Positions 35,004 to 45,231 of a stretch of DNA of 64,000 nucleotides are shown here, piece after piece. Position numbers and translations under genes: made by a program. Under the pieces are notes generated by a model, which saw only the letters and a list, made by a program, of their open reading frames with translations, made no database searches and had not been told where the DNA came from. The number at the start of each line of letters is the position of its first letter. Position 1 is the stretch's first letter. Source of the stretch: Auricularia sp. M13 (lineage: Eukaryota; Basidiomycota; Agaricomycetes; Auriculariales; Auriculariaceae); the NCBI GenBank assembly GCA_037042915.1, contig CM073193.1:930001-994000 (forward strand). Direction: 5' to 3'.

Positions 35004-37193
35004 TCACTCCCCCACAAGGTTGTCCTGATAGCGCAGGATCCACAAACGAGTAAGCATGAAGGATGCAGATAAACGCTTCTTTGGGTCGCGGAAGTTCTCC
35101 CAGATGAGGTTCCAGAGGTTTACCGTGACCCCGCTTGGCTTCCGATTGGTCGGAGCTCTGCCCAACTTGATCTCGCCGTTCTGTAGCTTGTGGCATGGGA
35201 CTTGGCCAGTGAGCATCTGTAGTATGCCGGTCATCGACTCGGACGCAAAATCGCAGTTCAGCACACTTGCCTCGACGAAGGCGCAGCTTGCAGCCCACAT
35301 ATCACTCTCTGGCGTAGGTCCACTGATCCTCGTTGTGAGCTCTGGACTGAGGTATGCCAATGATGCTTGTTCCAGGTGACGATCCGTCCCGATCTGCGGT
35401 AATCCGATCCCGAAATCGGTCAGCTGGAGCCGTCCGTCTTGCGAGACCAGCAAGTTTGTCTGCGAGAGACTGTCAGTGTAGTGATGGAAGATGAAGCTGA
35501 AATTCTATACCGCTTTCAAGTTCCCATGACATCCCTCCTTGCTTTGGCCATGGACTGCATTATGTGAGTGAGGCCACTCAGTTCCGGCCGCTAGGAAACG
35601 CACTGTATTTGAGCGCACTGAGCAGTTGCTCAGACTTCCACGGGAAATGCGGAATCAGCATGGGCATCTGCAACTTGGAATAAGGCTGCTGACCAGATCC
35701 AGTACAATGGTAATCACACGCAGTTCGGCATGTACTTGAGAGCGCCGTGATGCGATGTACTTGTTGACGGTCGTACACCACGGGGAGACCAACGCGGGGA
35801 ATCTGCCCAGAGCTGTGACCTCACCATACACACCATACACAGGAAGGATGTTGGGATGCTTCGGGGAGGTCCGAGCCTTGAGATCTCTAAGGAAACGCTG
35901 CAAATGAGATTAATAATCCACTATATCGTGGAACATGTTATGCAAACATACAGGATTGATCACATTGTCACCAATCGTCTCCCATATGAAGGATTTGATC
36001 GCAACGACCTGTGAAAATGCGGTAGGTGAACCTCCATTGAACAGGCTTCATTCTTTTCACTGACTTCGCGAGGCTTCGTGCGGCTTTTGTGGGCTAGTTT
36101 GCCTCTCATGACTTTTGCCCATCCCGTCTCAGGGACCGCCTTCCTCTTCTCGACGTCGGTGATTAACGAGGACAGATCTCTATCTGAAATTTTCGGCTTT
36201 GAGTAGCACGAAGACTTGGAAGGCGTGAAATCATCGCCCACATGGTTTATTATCCAACGTCCACGGCTTGGTTTCGAGCTGCCCGAAATGAGCGCTTCCA
36301 ATCGCAGCTATCAAGCAGCGGACCTTCATCGGCAATTGAACTCCCTGACAACAGTCGTTATCACATTGAATGGCCACTCGAAAAGCATTTGACTTACTGG
36401 ATAAGCCCCAGTGGTAGCGCTTGTAGAAAGCCAGCTCTCATAGGCGACAACTACCCCATACAATGCGGCCATCCACTGGCTCAGTTGCGTCGCGGTCCGC
36501 CCGCACGCGTCGTTCAACTCGTTGGGAAGTTTAAGCTCTCGCAGAACGAACTGACGCCGCAACCACGCTCGAACGCGCTTGAGCATCCACTCCGCTCGCT
36601 CCTGATGGCGTTTGCAATCCGGACCCAACTTCTGGCAGAGTTTCAACCGGGAATGAGTACAAGGGTTTCTCGTCAAATTGAAATGAGGCTCACCTTGATC
36701 TCGTCGTTATTCTTGAGACGGAGGGCTTGGTTCAGCTCACCGATTTGTGCCGTGACGAGTTCAGAGAAGCACATCTTGTCCATGAAATGCGGATCATGTC
36801 CGCACGGTTTGCTCTTGGAAACGCTCTGTTTGATGGCTTGAAGCCACTGCCCGGATTCCGCAGATTCCAACGCAGTTCTCTGCCTGTACAACCAGCAGAA
36901 GTTCCAGAAGAAAATCTGCACGCTGTGAGGGGGGGCGGACAGTGTAGACAGCTGCGCACCTCGAGATCTTCGTTAGCCCATATGGCGCTGCTGTGCAGGT
37001 ACACCTCCCGTGCAATCTTCTTCGCGAGATCCACCAAGCCGCGTCTCGGGAGAACGGCCACGGAGATTTGCAGAGCTGAGGACGTGCGGTACGGCGTTGA
37101 GAGCGCGACGGTCAGCTTACTCTCGGACTCGTGTAGGGTTATGAAAACCTTGAGGTTTTGTGCGGGGGTCATGTCGGCTTGTAGTCTAGACAA
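35004..37193 (-). CDS. Gene C: N-terminal module plus HGN-type kinase-like domain
   Basis: Eleven exons (37193-36960, 36915-36694, 36631-36398, 36344-36324, 36214-36065, 36008-35952, 35897-35694, 35634-35604, 35554-35511, 35459-35271, 35216-35004) give 532 residues. Module blocks: SSAIWANEDLE, IFFWNFCWLY, LGPDCKRH and WLRRQFVLREL. The kinase part has a poor glycine loop (ETGWAKVMRG), VVAIKSF (beta-3 Lys kept), PNILPVYGVYGE, ALVSPWC, catalytic loop CHGNLKATN (Asp to Asn) and LTDFGIG (kept). Loss of the catalytic Asp makes normal phosphotransfer doubtful. The last intron (35270-35217) uses a GC donor (GCAAGT) and is 54 nt, so retention would keep the frame. Exon lengths match D and A at several places. 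Confidence 0.72.
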
Positions 37194-37768
37194 ATGTGTC
37201 GAGCCGAGGTTAAATAGGTTGATGCATCGGCCAGACAGCGTGAGCGTCTGCAGCAGGGTGGTCTCCGGTGTGAGCGCAGCGTAGCAAAGGCGTCAAGATT
37301 CAAGACTGTGAAACACGAAGCTTGAAGGCTTGTGCCCGACTGTATTCGTGCGTGACCTGCCACCCGAGATGGACTGCATGCCGGAATCGTTACAAAGGCG
37401 CTGAATGACAAATCCCTAACACGGAATTGAGCTTGCACCTCAGCCGCACATGGGCCCATGTCAACGGAACTGAGGCGCAACTCGAGCCGGGAACAACATG
37501 GCTATGAAAGCTCAGGTAAAGAGCCAGATTATGCAACCGTTGGAATCTGTACGCCCGAGTCAAGAATTGCCCCGTCATGATGCCATGGAACGGACATTGA
37601 CGTTGAGGGAGAAAGCATGCGTGCAACAAAAGACCACGAAAGCCTCCGAGGCGCTGTATTCGGGCTCTTTTCCGCTCTGCCGCTGGAAGAGAACCCGTTG
37701 TAACGGCTGGCCTAATACCAGTTAAAGCGCCAGGCACGCTCAGCGAGAGCACGTATACTAACAGAGAA
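37194..37768. other. Upstream region of gene C
   Basis: About 575 bases. It contains the 14 bp palindrome ACATGGGCCCATGT near 37448-37461. No gene is seen. Confidence 0.35.
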
Positions 37769-38230
37769 GATACGCGCGCCTGATAAGACCAGGATGCAGA
37801 ACGAGTTCAGAGTCGATAGAGACAGCCGGCGCTCGAATCGAAGAGCAGCCCATACAACCAGAGTAAGAAGAGTCTCGCACAGGTCTCCCAGCGTTAAATT
37901 TCGTGGTACAGACGCTTTCTTCGACTGTGAAGAACTGGACGTGACATGAATCGAAACGCGGTGAGAGGTGGTCGGGGACTCGGATAGAACGCCGGAGCGG
38001 AGTTTATTTTCGTATTTTTTCGCGTCACCCTTGAGTTACTCCTGCATGTTCCGCCAACTGCAGTGACGCGACGTGCCGCCACCTCCACCGAATTCATTCT
38101 AGATGTATTCTCAAGTCTGGCTGCGCGCCCGAGCTTGACTGGCTACTCTATCACTGCGCTGCTTGTGCGCTGCTTTGCAACTCCGGACCACTGCTTCGGC
38201 ACGGGCTGCATTAACTGTGTGGGCGCAGCA
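37769..38230 (+). repeat. Decayed duplicate of the PPR gene promoter and first exon
   Basis: Matches 41502-41930 by eye. The anchors are the 17 bp GATACGCGCGCCTGATA (37769-37785 and 41502-41518), CGGAGTTT(A/G)TTTTCGTATTTTT, and ATGTTCCGCCAACT followed by GCCTCTACCTCCACC-like sequence. The two copies lie about 3.7 kb apart in the same orientation and each sits upstream of a divergent kinase-family gene (C here, D at the other copy). Confidence 0.75.
38045..38230 (+). pseudogene. Remnant of PPR gene exon 1
   Basis: Starts with ATGTTCCGCCAACT exactly as the intact PPR gene at 41795, but a stop (TGA) follows after six codons and further insertions and deletions are seen. Similarity fades near 38230, corresponding to about 41930 in the intact gene, just before the 3' end of kinase D. 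It is a by-product of the segmental duplication rather than a working gene. Confidence 0.7.
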
Positions 38231-38520
38231 ATACAAGTCTGGGTATGAGAATGCGCACTATGCTCGAGCGCACTGAGGAAGGTGCTCGCCCTGGGCACAT
38301 ATTCGGAACTGAATCAGTATGCGAGTCCAACATTCGAAATACGCTTGTGCTTCCTGAATGGGTTTTTCGGTATGTATACAGAAATACAACAGCTTATTAA
38401 ACATGGTCCCGGCTCTCCACGGCGAGATACAACCAGGAGGGGCACGTTTTACAAATTTTGAGACACCATACAAAATAAACGAGTTCATCCAGCGCAGTTC
38501 TACTCGGCTCCTCCCAAGCC
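38231..38520. other. 3' flank of kinase D
   Basis: About 290 bases between the PPR remnant and the kinase D stop. One breakpoint of the segmental duplication should lie in this interval. No gene is seen. Confidence 0.35.
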
Positions 38521-41039
38521 TCAAAGCACGAAGATTACAGAGTTTCTGTGTGAGTCTGGTTCTCCGGCAAGACGTCGTCCCCGCAAGCTGAAAATGCGGC
38601 TCAGCATCGCGTGAGCCGACAGTCGTTGAACGGGTTCCTGGTTCCAATTAGTGGAAATGAGGTTCCATAGCCCGTCCGATAACCCATCCGGGCGGGCAGG
38701 GAGCTCTCCATTATAAATGGCCATTATGATTCCGGGCATATTCGGTTTATCGTGGTAGGGCGGGAAGCCAGATACCATCTGAGGGGACGTAAGCCAGATG
38801 TCCAGTGTTTTGCTGGACGAAAGGAGTTGCCATACCTCGACAAACACGCAGCTCAGGGCCCACATGTCACTATGGACAGTGGGACGTTCGCCGTTGACTA
38901 GCTCCGGGCTCATGAATGGTAAAGTTCCACGACCAGCGGGGTCGGTGGACATCAAGGAGAGACCGCCGTGCTGCGCGTGTACCACCGAAAGACCAAAGTC
39001 GCACAGCTGAAGCCGTCCATCGCATGCTATCAATATATTCTTCTAAAAGGTACGGTCAGGTTTCTAGGCTCGCAGCTCGAGAATGTTGCGAACATACTCC
39101 TTTGAGGTCGCCATGAATAATTGGTAGTCTTTGCTCGTGAACTGTGGCGAATGTTACTGGCCGAAATAATATCCAAGCCCGAACGTACGATATTTTACCG
39201 CGCTGAGTACCTGCTCGAGCTAAGGCCCGTCAGTAAGTCATCGGAAAACGCAAGTAGAAGCGACTCACGAGATCGAGACACAAGCTGATCACAGGATATC
39301 TTGAATTCCTTCGAGCATTGATATACTCGGTAAGATTCCCGTCGCTGCACCACGGAGAAACGAGTGCAGGAAGGTCGTTGAGCCCGACAAGCACTCCATA
39401 GATGGGAAGAATGTTTGCGTGCTCCATCGCGGCCCAGACGTGCATCTCTCGGCGGAATCGCTAAAGGAGGCTCAATACATGGCGGGACAACGGCGCAGCT
39501 GAAGGCAGACCCTGTACATCACCTCTGGCTCTAGATCGCGAGAATGTAAGACCTTTACTGCCACAAGCTAGGAACACCATCAGTCCAAGGTTTGCGGAGA
39601 ATTGAAGCGGCTTATTTGAGCTCACCTCGCTCATGCCGTTGAAGCTCAGGACACCTTGGTATACGGTGGAGAAGTAGCCCTCGTCTGTCGGCTTGATGAT
39701 GTGAATAACGGACGAAAGGTCCAAACCTGGAACGACTCTCAGAACTGTCGAAGGGTGGCAATGATCGGACAGCTTACAAGTCATATCGTCGATCTGAACG
39801 TATTCGGGCTGAAATAAAATGAATATAATAACGGGAACAAGAAGAGAGGTCAGCGCACATATTTTTGGAAATTCCCATCACCGATATCTGAAAGGTTTCA
39901 TGTCAGGCCAGTGTCACACTCTTCCCATGGGTCATGGCAGTTTCAATCGCTGTAAACTCACGAGGAGGCGTCTGAATATCTTGATCATCATCGTCATCGT
40001 CTTCTTCAGGTTGCGAGATGTCATCGTCGCCGTCTTCTTCGGTTTCCACTGCGTCCGCCGAAGGATCACCGTCGTCGTGCGTGTCTTGGTCGTTAAGATC
40101 ATCCAGCCATATCTCGTATTCGTAAGTCACATCGTCCAGCGCTTCGGTCCAATGGGTGAATTGGGCTATCAAGGATCCTTCATAGTCCCAATCTGCCCAT
40201 TCCAACTCGAGCAGCACGAACTGACGTCTCAACCAGTCTTGAAGAAAGCTGACTTCTGTGTCAAGCATCTCGCAGCGTGCCTGGCAAGCTGGGCCATGTT
40301 CCTATGTACCATCATTCAGAAGCAATAGTAAATGGAGGCAGAGCCAGAACTTTGCGCACGGAGATGACGTTCACGTCATTGATCTTCAGCGCCTCTCGCA
40401 GCAGACCAATCCGCTCCTGGACCTCTGGAGGAAAACAAATGTCGAGCACCGCGCCAGTTCTCTTCCCTGGCGCTGACGTGGTCCAGACCCGGGTCCTGAT
40501 GTCTTCGACGACGTCGCTGACCCAGGCGCCTTCGTCGTCCGTCATGTCCTCGAGGATTAGGGGAAGCTGGTAGACAAAGTTCCAGAATGCGGTCTTCTAG
40601 GAATCAGTATCGTCTTAAAGTGCACAAAGAACGCTGTGCTCGCCTCTATTTTTGCGACCTTCCAGATGGCAGATGCATCCTCATCCACTGCATCTTTGAC
40701 GACCTGCAATAGGCGCAGCGTGTTGGTGGCATCTAACAGTGGGATCTGGAGATGGAGGAAGCTATGTGTGCGATATTTTGGTGGAAAGAGCACAGTCAAC
40801 GTGTTTTCATGACCGTCGGGCTGATCGGGCTGGGCGTAGCTGCCGTCTGCGAGACTGGAGGACAGGATGATCATGGCTAGGAAAGGGGCGCATGACTCAA
40901 TGAAAGCGCGCCGCAGCTCGCCGTTTCGTATTGAATCCGATGCCCAGCTCACAGAGGCGATGTAGTACCGAAGGACTGGCGGAAAGTATACATCTACAGG
41001 CGCGGGACTGAACCGGAAACCGGGCGAATCTAGAAGCAT
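38521..41039 (-). CDS. Gene D: N-terminal module plus apparently active protein kinase
   Basis: Eleven exons (41039-40644, 40596-40360, 40301-39920, 39886-39858, 39808-39626, 39567-39523, 39460-39269, 39219-39189, 39141-39098, 39042-38836, 38778-38521) give 667 residues. Module (about 1-340): DASAIWKVAKIE, KTAFWNFVYQL, HGPACQAR, WLRRQFVLLELE, then an Asp/Glu-rich linker. Kinase (about 370-650): loop DEGYFSTVYQG, LVAVKVL (Lys), NILPIYGV, LVSPWCSDGNLTEYI, IIHGDLKGKNIL (catalytic Asp), LCDFGLSVV, GTLPFMSPEL and SDMWALSCVFVE. The key residues are present, so Ser/Thr kinase activity is plausible. The first intron (40643-40597) has a GC donor. The closest relative in the window is pseudogene B. Confidence 0.78.
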
Positions 41040-41070
41040 GATTCAGAAGCCCCTCCATGGCCACCGTATG

Positions 41071-41311
41071 ACACCAGGACAGGGCACCAGTATATTGACC
41101 CAGAATACATAAACACCGACCGTAGGTATTGCTCTCCTATTGTGACACAGAATACTTTACGAGATACCAAACAAAAACCGGCTCTTTTCAATTCAAAAGC
41201 TCTGGTATTCCCTCGGTATAACTCCGGTATTGCGTGTCACAATACTCAAGCAATACCTACGGTCGGATACAGAGTATTCTGGGTCAATATACTAATGTTC
41301 TGCCCTGGTGT
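41071..41311. repeat. Inverted-repeat (MITE/foldback-like) element, 241 bp
   Basis: The left arm (41071 to about 41153, starting ACACCAGGACAGGGCA) and the reverse complement of the right arm (about 41225-41311) match along some 85 bp. The shared cores are AGTATATTGACCCAGAATAC, CGACCGTAGGTATTGCT and TATTGTGACAC. The roughly 70 bp between the arms has no coding potential. A target-site duplication is not evident. It lies 32 bp upstream of the kinase D ATG, in the kinase D/PPR divergent promoter. I see no second copy in this window. Confidence 0.75.
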
Positions 41312-41794
41312 GAGCGCCTTCGAATTTGTTGCGCAAGTACAATGCGCCTTGCAGGCAGAGCAGGTAGTACCGGGCCAGCAGCAAATAATTTTGCACAAGA
41401 CCCTGGTGTGTAGCTGTGGCCGTCGACGTGAAGACAGCAAGTATCCAGATGGCGTACATGGAGCCCGGTTCGCCATAGCACCGGCGGCGGTCAGGTCAAA
41501 TGATACGCGCGCCTGATAGTCCCAGGGCGCGCAACAGTTTCGGACACAATAGAGACATCAAGCGCTCGAGCGTCGATTCGAAAACTTTTCCGAAAAGCAT
41601 CCCGCATCACCTGAGCAACAAGAGTTAAGCCAGAGCTTCGCGCAGCTTCCCGCGTGAAATCCTATCAGAATAGGAGCGCATCTCGACCTATGCGCGATCT
41701 AAACGCAGATTTGGGACGCCATGCGAGCGGTCGAGGACAGAGCGCGAGGTGCGGAGTTTGTTTTCGTATTTTTCGCGTCTTGAGCTGCTCCCGC
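41312..41794. other. Promoter region of the PPR gene
   Basis: Contains the intact counterpart (from 41502) of the duplicated sequence at 37769-38230, including TTTTCGTATTTTTCGCG about 20 bp before the ATG. No other feature is seen. Confidence 0.45.
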
Positions 41795-43794
41795 ATGTTC
41801 CGCCAACTCCAGCATCTGCCACGATGTGCCTCTACCTCCACCGCTTGCATGCCTGGTGTGACCGCAAGCTCTGCTGCGCGTAGCACGAGCTCAACTGGCT
41901 GCTCTATGCGCTGCCTTGCGACACAGGCGAGGTTTCCGAATTCGGCCGCCACTGAAGACAAAGCACCAAAACGGCGTCCAGGATTTGCGATATGGGACGC
42001 GAACGGAAAACCCTTCCCCAAACCCTATGACTCTGCGAAGCGGCTGACGAAGCTGTGCGAGGCCGGGAAGCTGGACGAAGCGTACGACGACCTGCTCACC
42101 ATGTCCATCCACTCCCAGGACGTCGTTACCTGGAATACTATGATATGGCATGCTATGAAAGCGGAGCGCTTTAAGCTGGCTTACAGCATTTATATCGAGG
42201 TCAGTTCTGCCTGTCCCTGGCCTTCGTGCTGATTCTGACCGATCCTTGCGCTCGTCAGATGAAGCGTCGCAAATTCGTCCCAAATATGCGCACATATGCA
42301 ACAATGTTGGCAGGCTACGCGCGCATCGAGGACTGGACGGGCCGCACGATCAACCTGGCGCAGATGCACGCTGTTTACGATGCGTACAAGGTCCACGCCC
42401 GCCGACACAAAGGCACGTGGCAGGAAGACAAGGAGGCGAGCGTCATCCCAGTCAACAACTATCTCAGATGTCTCGCGCGCACCGGCGACTTCGACAGAAT
42501 GTGGGAGATCTTCAACGAGCTGCCTGCGGACGGGCCCGGCGCGGCCAACGCGTATACATATGCGACGCTGCTCAGCCGCATTGCCGAACGACGCGCCCCG
42601 GCCGATCGGAACGCGCTCGAGCCCGATTCTGATGATGACCTGCCTGGCACGCAGGCCAGGGCAGCGTCACCGTCAGAGCTCAAGGCTTACCAGCGCAATG
42701 GCACCGACGCCCTCCTCGTGTTCCGCATGATGCAGAACGCCAGATCGCGGCGCCCCGACTTCATGATGGACGAGTTGCCGCTCAACTTCACGTTGCAGAA
42801 CCTCTTGCGCAGTCCGCTGGACGAGCACTTTCACTTTGCGCAGGGCCTCATGCAGAAATATTACGGTCTGCCTCTGTCAGGCGACCAGGTCGAGAAGGGA
42901 CAGCTCCAGCTCTCTGCACATGGCCTGCACACCATTCTCTCGTCGCTCGTGGCCAGCAGGCGCTACGATGCATGTCTCCACTACGGGAAGCTCGCGATGC
43001 ACGTGCCGCGGTTGCGCAAAGTTCTGGACATTGGACACATGGACGACATCCTCGCGGCGTACGCAGGTATCGCACAACCCGCCGCAATCCTCCTGGCCAG
43101 AGCGCAATCGGCGTCCGCAGACGCGCTCGTGACGATCGACTGGATGCTGCGCGCGGAGCATGACGTGGGCACGAAGCCCATCGTGCCGCGTCAGGCGTCG
43201 TACACGCTCGCGCTGCGCGCGTGCTGGCACGCGGGCGACTGGCCCACGGCGTGCGCCGTCTTCGAACGCATGACGGGCTGGCGCGCGGCCGCGTTCGCCG
43301 AGCCGCCGTCGCTCGAGCCACCCGAGCAGCGTAGTGCCGGGCGCGCGCTCGTCCCCAAGCCCGAGGCGCTGAGCAACCTGCTCCGCACGGCCATGGCGAC
43401 GCGCGCGCCGGCGCACACACGGCAAGCGCTGCGTATGTTGGGCCAGTTCGGTACCCCTTACTTAGTTGCCAGCGCAAGGGCTGGTGCACCTGAGCGCGAG
43501 GAGCGCTCGACGCTGAGGCTGTCTACGCTCATCGTGCGGGCCATCGATGGCCTGAAAACTAGCGGCGACGCGAAGCTCGACAAGGGTATGGTCGCGTTGC
43601 GGCATGCGGCTGTGGGCTTCATGCGCCTATCAAATGCGCCTGTCCGTGGGCCTAAATTTGAGGAAGGTCCTAGAGCACGGCCCGGAGAGCTATCCACCAG
43701 CCGCGGACGCTTCATTCCCGGGACGGAGGATGATAACGAGTTTGAGGGCGCTGCGAGACGCTTGCGCGACGCTGTTGAGCCTCAGGCGCCATGA
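41795..43794 (+). CDS. Mitochondrial pentatricopeptide-repeat (PPR) protein
   Basis: Exons 41795-42199 and 42259-43794 encode 646 residues. The N-terminus is Ser/Thr/Arg-rich without acids (MFRQLQHLPRCASTSTACMP) and suits mitochondrial import. Helical PPR-type units are visible: TKLCEAGKLDEAYDDLLTM, VVTWNTMIWHAMKAERFKLA, FVPNMRTYATMLAGYARI, NNYLRCLARTGDFDRMWEIF and YTLALRACWHAGDWPTACAV. Fungal PPR proteins bind mitochondrial RNAs for translation, stability or processing; the target here is unknown. Its 5' end was copied to 37.8-38.2 kb. Confidence 0.82.
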
Positions 43795-44093
43795 TCTTCG
43801 CGCACTGTAGAGGAGGGTGCGATAATGTATTATCTATCTAATTTTGCGTATATATCACCCATTATCGAGCGTATCCGTATGAGCGACGAAAAGCTGGGAG
43901 TGAGCATTTCCGACAGAACTATCACTCCTCGGAAGCTGTCAGAGACGCACTGTTTGGTTCCGGAAACCTTGTCTGGTCGGCTTTGGAAATCAAATCAACA
44001 CACGACTCCGACCTCATCCCCTCAAGGTGCGCCGCCGCCGACCGCGTCCAGCACCGTGTTCTTACCTTCCTCGTTACCGCAGACACCCTCGGC

Positions 44094-44649
44094 ATGCCCT
44101 CCGCCACCGCAAAAGTCAAGGCCGGCGAGCTGCGCGGCAAGTGCGTAGTCTTTCGAGCTCGTTGCGCGTGTCGTTGTTGACACTCGGCTCTAGGACCAAG
44201 GCCGACCTCGTTAAGCAGCTCGAGGAGCTGAAGGGCGAGCTCCTTGAGCTCCGCGTACAGAAGATTGCGGGCGGCTCGGCGGCCAAGCTGACCAGAATGT
44301 GCGCCTGAACCAGCCTTGTAGCGCGAATGTCGATACTAATTTGCTGCTACTTGCATAGAAACACCGTCCGCAAGTCGATCGCACGCGTGCTCACCGTCAC
44401 GAACGCCAAGGCGCGCCAGAACCTGCGCGAGTTCTACAAGGGCAAGAAGTACCTGCCCCTCGACCTCCGCTACAAGAAGACGCGCGCCATCCGCCGGCGG
44501 TTGACCAAGGTATGTCACTGCGATAATCCTAGTCATCACTCACCCACTTACTCCACTTACAGCACGAGAAGTCGCTGAAGACGGAGAAGCAGCGGAAGAA
44601 GGACATCCACTTCCCGCTCAGAAAATACGCCGTCAAGGCCGCCGCATGA
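44094..44649 (+). CDS. RPL35: 60S ribosomal protein L35 (uL29 family)
   Basis: Exons 44094-44140, 44194-44298, 44359-44509 and 44563-44649 encode 129 residues. uL29 sits at the peptide exit tunnel. Family stretches: [89 protein letters not shown] and [14 protein letters not shown]. The three introns split a very short coding region, usual for basidiomycete ribosomal protein genes. Confidence 0.95.
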
Positions 44650-45231
44650 TTGCATTCCGTCTCTGCCGTCCGGTCTGTACCTTATGCCCCGACCTATGCG
44701 ACATGTTGCATGCACGAGAAAAATTCACGGCCTGTTGTCCGGTAGACCATGGTCGTTTGATTTCGGCAAATGCAATAACGACGGGGCGTTTGTGAAGGCA
44801 CGTCTGCTAGATTTCCCGCAAGTGTCTGGCTTTTCTCGCGCCTCCATCGTTGTCCCGTTTGACGCGCGGTCCGAGCGTGCAGCGTTGTCCTGTGACGCAA
44901 GGCTTATGGCGCATGAGTTCATCTGGGACACCTGGGATTTCCGGCGGGCCCTTGACATAACCTGCAGCGTCCTTGAAGCTTCTCGCAGTGTTGCGCTCAA
45001 TAGAACTGTCGCCGCTTCGGGATAAACATTCTGGCAACGTGACAGACATGTGCCGAACGGGAGCTCTTGAGCAGGTGAGGAGCCGGAGATGCTGCTTGCG
45101 CCTGCTTACACCTAGCTTGCTTGCTCTGCACCAGACAACCGTAACGGCGGCCCAAGGTTGAGATACGCAGCGAGACCGTAAATGCTAACTTGGGATTCGT
45201 TGCTCTTGACTGACGGCAGCAGGCAGCCGCC
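44650..45231. other. Intergenic region before the P450
   Basis: About 580 bases. A plus-strand open frame at 44684-45025 has no recognisable domain and no splice logic; I leave it out. Nothing else is seen. Confidence 0.35.
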
